Part shown: one piece after another, positions 6,877 to 8,648 of the stretch
How the letters are laid out: each line of letters opens with the position of its first letter
Position numbering within the stretch: the first letter of the stretch is position 1
Origin: Myxococcales bacterium
Lineage (GTDB): Bacteria; Myxococcota_A; Polyangia; Haliangiales; J016
Length of the DNA: 8,648 bases
NCBI GenBank assembly: GCA_014238595.1
Contig: JABAAV010000068.1
Location: 1-8,648 of the forward strand
Direction: 5' to 3'
Position numbers and translations under genes: made by a program
Notes under the pieces: generated by a model
What the model saw: the letters and a program-made list of their open reading frames with translations, nothing else
What the model was told of the DNA's origin: nothing
The model's database searches: none

Positions 6877-8151
6877 CTAATAAAATACCCAACGAATCAT
6901 TTCACGTATAGAAGGCTTTTTGCCATACATCAAAATACCAACGCGATATATTTTAGACGCAAGCATCACAACAAATATAATCGTTATAATTAAGATGAGC
7001 ACTGATCCGAGTACTTCAAGTCCACTTGCTCCACCGAGCAAATAACGAAGTGGCATCAATAGTGGTGAAAACAGTGGAATCCATGTCATCAATTGCGCTG
7101 ATACACCTCGAGGATCGGTAACAACAAGTTGTGCACACAATGCAGGAATAAGCAGTACAATCACCATCGGAATTTGGACTTGCTGCGCTTCATTTTCAGT
7201 ATTTACCATCGAACCTAATGCTGCGTAGATTGATGAGTATAAAAAATATCCCAATAAAAAATATACAAAAATTATTGCCATTGAACTGGCATTTAAAAAC
7301 GAAAAATCTAATGCAGCTTGACCTGAAGTCATTCCAGAATGTTCAAATCCGAATATGCCTAATAATTTCTCATTATATCGAAAAACAATCGCGATCATTC
7401 CAATCCAAGTACCTGTTTGCAACATCCCGGCACCACCAACACCTAAAATTTTCCCTACTAAAAGCTGTCGCGGTTTAATGATTGAAACCATAATTTCAAC
7501 GATACGACTCGTTTTTTCTTCAATAACACTACGTAAAACATTGATGATATTGATAACAATACTTGTATATAACGTGTACAAAACAAGATAACCAATCAAC
7601 AAAGAAGCACGGCCAGATCTAGTTTCAGTAACACCGACAGTATATTCGTTGGTGATTATCACCGGATCAAAAATAGCATTAATCTTGCCATGACTTAATC
7701 CAAATTTTGACATTCGAAAACGATAAAGCACAGTTTCAATATGCTTTTTAAGCTTTCCAAAAAAAACAAGATTTGTTGCATTACTGCCTCGATATGAAAT
7801 GACACCGCCATCAAAAACATCAGAAGGAATAGTCAAAAACCCACTTATTTTTCGTTGCGCAATCTGAGTCATTAACTCAGATTCAGATATTGTAGGTGCC
7901 ACTTTACGAATACGAAGCGATTTGGAATTTTTAAAATGATTGACTAATTGCAGGCCAATACCTTCACCGTTTCGATCTATAATTACAATATCAGATCCTT
8001 TGTCTATCGCTTTTTTATTTAAACATGCAGGAACTAAAAGAAGCGCTACCATAAAAATAGGACCAAGCAATGTGATCAGAATATACCACTTTGATAATAC
8101 TCGAGATAAAAACTCTCGTCTTGCAATAATGAGCCATGTAGGGATTTTCAT
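6877..8151 (-). CDS. ABC-2 type exporter permease (NatB-like)
   Basis: This 424-residue inner-membrane permease belongs to the ABC2_membrane_3/NatB group. It has one N-terminal membrane segment (about residues 22-42), then an extracytoplasmic domain of about 140 residues (43-183). A cluster of roughly six hydrophobic segments follows, near 184-206, 240-258, 290-312, 327-345, 353-372 and 380-400. The family hallmark is the cytoplasmic loop EEKTSRIVEIMVSIIKPRQL (residues 211-230), directly followed by LVGKILG, between the second and third segments. It couples the permease to its ATPase. ATG 8151 overlaps the ATPase stop in an ATGA arrangement, showing translational coupling. NatB of Bacillus exports sodium, but many homologues have other or unknown substrates, so no substrate is assigned. 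The protein looks complete. Confidence 0.9.
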   Translation of the reverse strand: MKIPTWLIIARREFLSRVLSKWYILITLLGPIFMVALLLVPACLNKKAIDKGSDIVIIDRNGEGIGLQLVNHFKNSKSLRIRKVAPTISESELMTQIAQRKISGFLTIPSDVFDGGVISYRGSNATNLVFFGKLKKHIETVLYRFRMSKFGLSHGKINAIFDPVIITNEYTVGVTETRSGRASLLIGYLVLYTLYTSIVINIINVLRSVIEEKTSRIVEIMVSIIKPRQLLVGKILGVGGAGMLQTGTWIGMIAIVFRYNEKLLGIFGFEHSGMTSGQAALDFSFLNASSMAIIFVYFLLGYFLYSSIYAALGSMVNTENEAQQVQIPMVIVLLIPALCAQLVVTDPRGVSAQLMTWIPLFSPLLMPLRYLLGGASGLEVLGSVLILIITIIFVVMLASKIYRVGILMYGKKPSIREMIRWVFY

Positions 8152-8648
8152 GAAATTTCACTAACTTGATTATCTGTTGTTGCGTTCTCTATTGAACGCA
8201 TAAAAACATCACGCAATGTTGGCGTGACTGATTCAAATTTGGTTACATCAATATCATTAGAAATTAATTGAGTGATAATCACATTGTGCTTTATTGTATC
8301 AGGCAAGAAGACTTCCAAAGACTTATTCTTTTTTTTAACCGTTATTGTTGAATCGATCGATTCGATTATTGCATATGCTTTCTGTTGAATAGCAGAATCA
8401 ACAAACGATAAAACAAGTGCATCCTTTGATGCGCTTCCTTGTATTATCTGTTGCAGTGTACCTTCAATAATTTTTTCGCCCTGACTCACAATACAAACAT
8501 TGTCACACAAATGTTCCGCTTGTTCTAAAAGATGTGTTGATAATAAAATTGTTTTCCCTGCTTGTTTTTGACTCAAAATAATATCATGAAATAGTTGAAC
8601 ATTAATGGCATCCAGTCCTGTCCATGGCTCATCGAGAATGACAAGATC
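8148..8648 (-). CDS. ABC transporter ATP-binding protein, C-terminal part (N-terminus outside window)
   Basis: The 166 visible residues are the ATP-hydrolysing subunit of the exporter whose permease follows. The frame stays open to the right edge, and a TTG at 8576 is internal. At the edge is the Walker B and D-loop stretch LVILDEPWTGLD, with the catalytic glutamate at visible residue 7. The H-loop STHLLEQAEHLCD follows, with histidine at visible residue 39. The Walker A and signature motifs must lie beyond base 8648. The wording LDEPWTGLDAIN resembles NatA-type ATPases (LDEPFSGLDPVN). After the core, about 100 residues form the accessory C-terminal domain typical of the DrrA/NatA group, ending with TPTLRDVFM. 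The stop codon overlaps the permease ATG by 4 bp, so the two are co-translated. Confidence 0.92.
   Translation of the reverse strand, partial: DLVILDEPWTGLDAINVQLFHDIILSQKQAGKTILLSTHLLEQAEHLCDNVCIVSQGEKIIEGTLQQIIQGSASKDALVLSFVDSAIQQKAYAIIESIDSTITVKKKNKSLEVFLPDTIKHNVIITQLISNDIDVTKFESVTPTLRDVFMRSIENATTDNQVSEIS

Noticed and set aside
6793..7591. Short + strand frames overlapping yggX and the permease
   Set aside because: They have no family resemblance, poor start sites and full overlap with well-supported genes.

Overview
The window is AT-rich and reads as a compact Gram-negative chromosome. Gram-negative is supported by two lipobox proteins, an ExbB/ExbD inner-membrane motor, a YggX-type protein and a class III (plant/proteobacterial type) glutamate-cysteine ligase. 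The large CehA/McbA-like PHP lipoprotein resembles proteins I associate with delta-type proteobacteria and Myxococcota relatives. That placement is an inference from family style, not a measurement. There are no mobile elements, CRISPR arrays, tRNAs or rRNAs, and no clear rho-independent terminators. No stretch over 300 bases lacks a gene.

Layout from left to right: the 3' end of alaS (+) meets gshA (-) tail to tail. gshA diverges from a small unrecognised lipoprotein gene (+) across a 49-bp gap. That gene converges on the end of a three-gene minus-strand cluster, transcribed in the order large PHP-domain lipoprotein, exbB, exbD. Across a 50-bp gap carrying a perfect inverted repeat, the cluster diverges from yggX (+). 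yggX converges, with 4 bp between stop codons, on an ABC-2 exporter pair (-): a NatB-like permease preceded by its ATPase, whose 5' part lies beyond the right edge.

How the genes may work together: the PHP lipoprotein, exbB and exbD are tightly spaced (16 bp, then an 11-bp overlap) and probably form one transcript. This would tie an envelope metallohydrolase-like lipoprotein to a proton-driven motor, with no TonB, TolA or receptor in view. The control region shared with yggX, an iron-trafficking and oxidative-damage protein, has a symmetric element with a TATGAT -10-like hexamer on each strand. The same element resembles a widely spaced Fur-type GATAA/TTATC dyad. The ATPase and permease form a separate, translationally coupled exporter. 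alaS and gshA are housekeeping genes.
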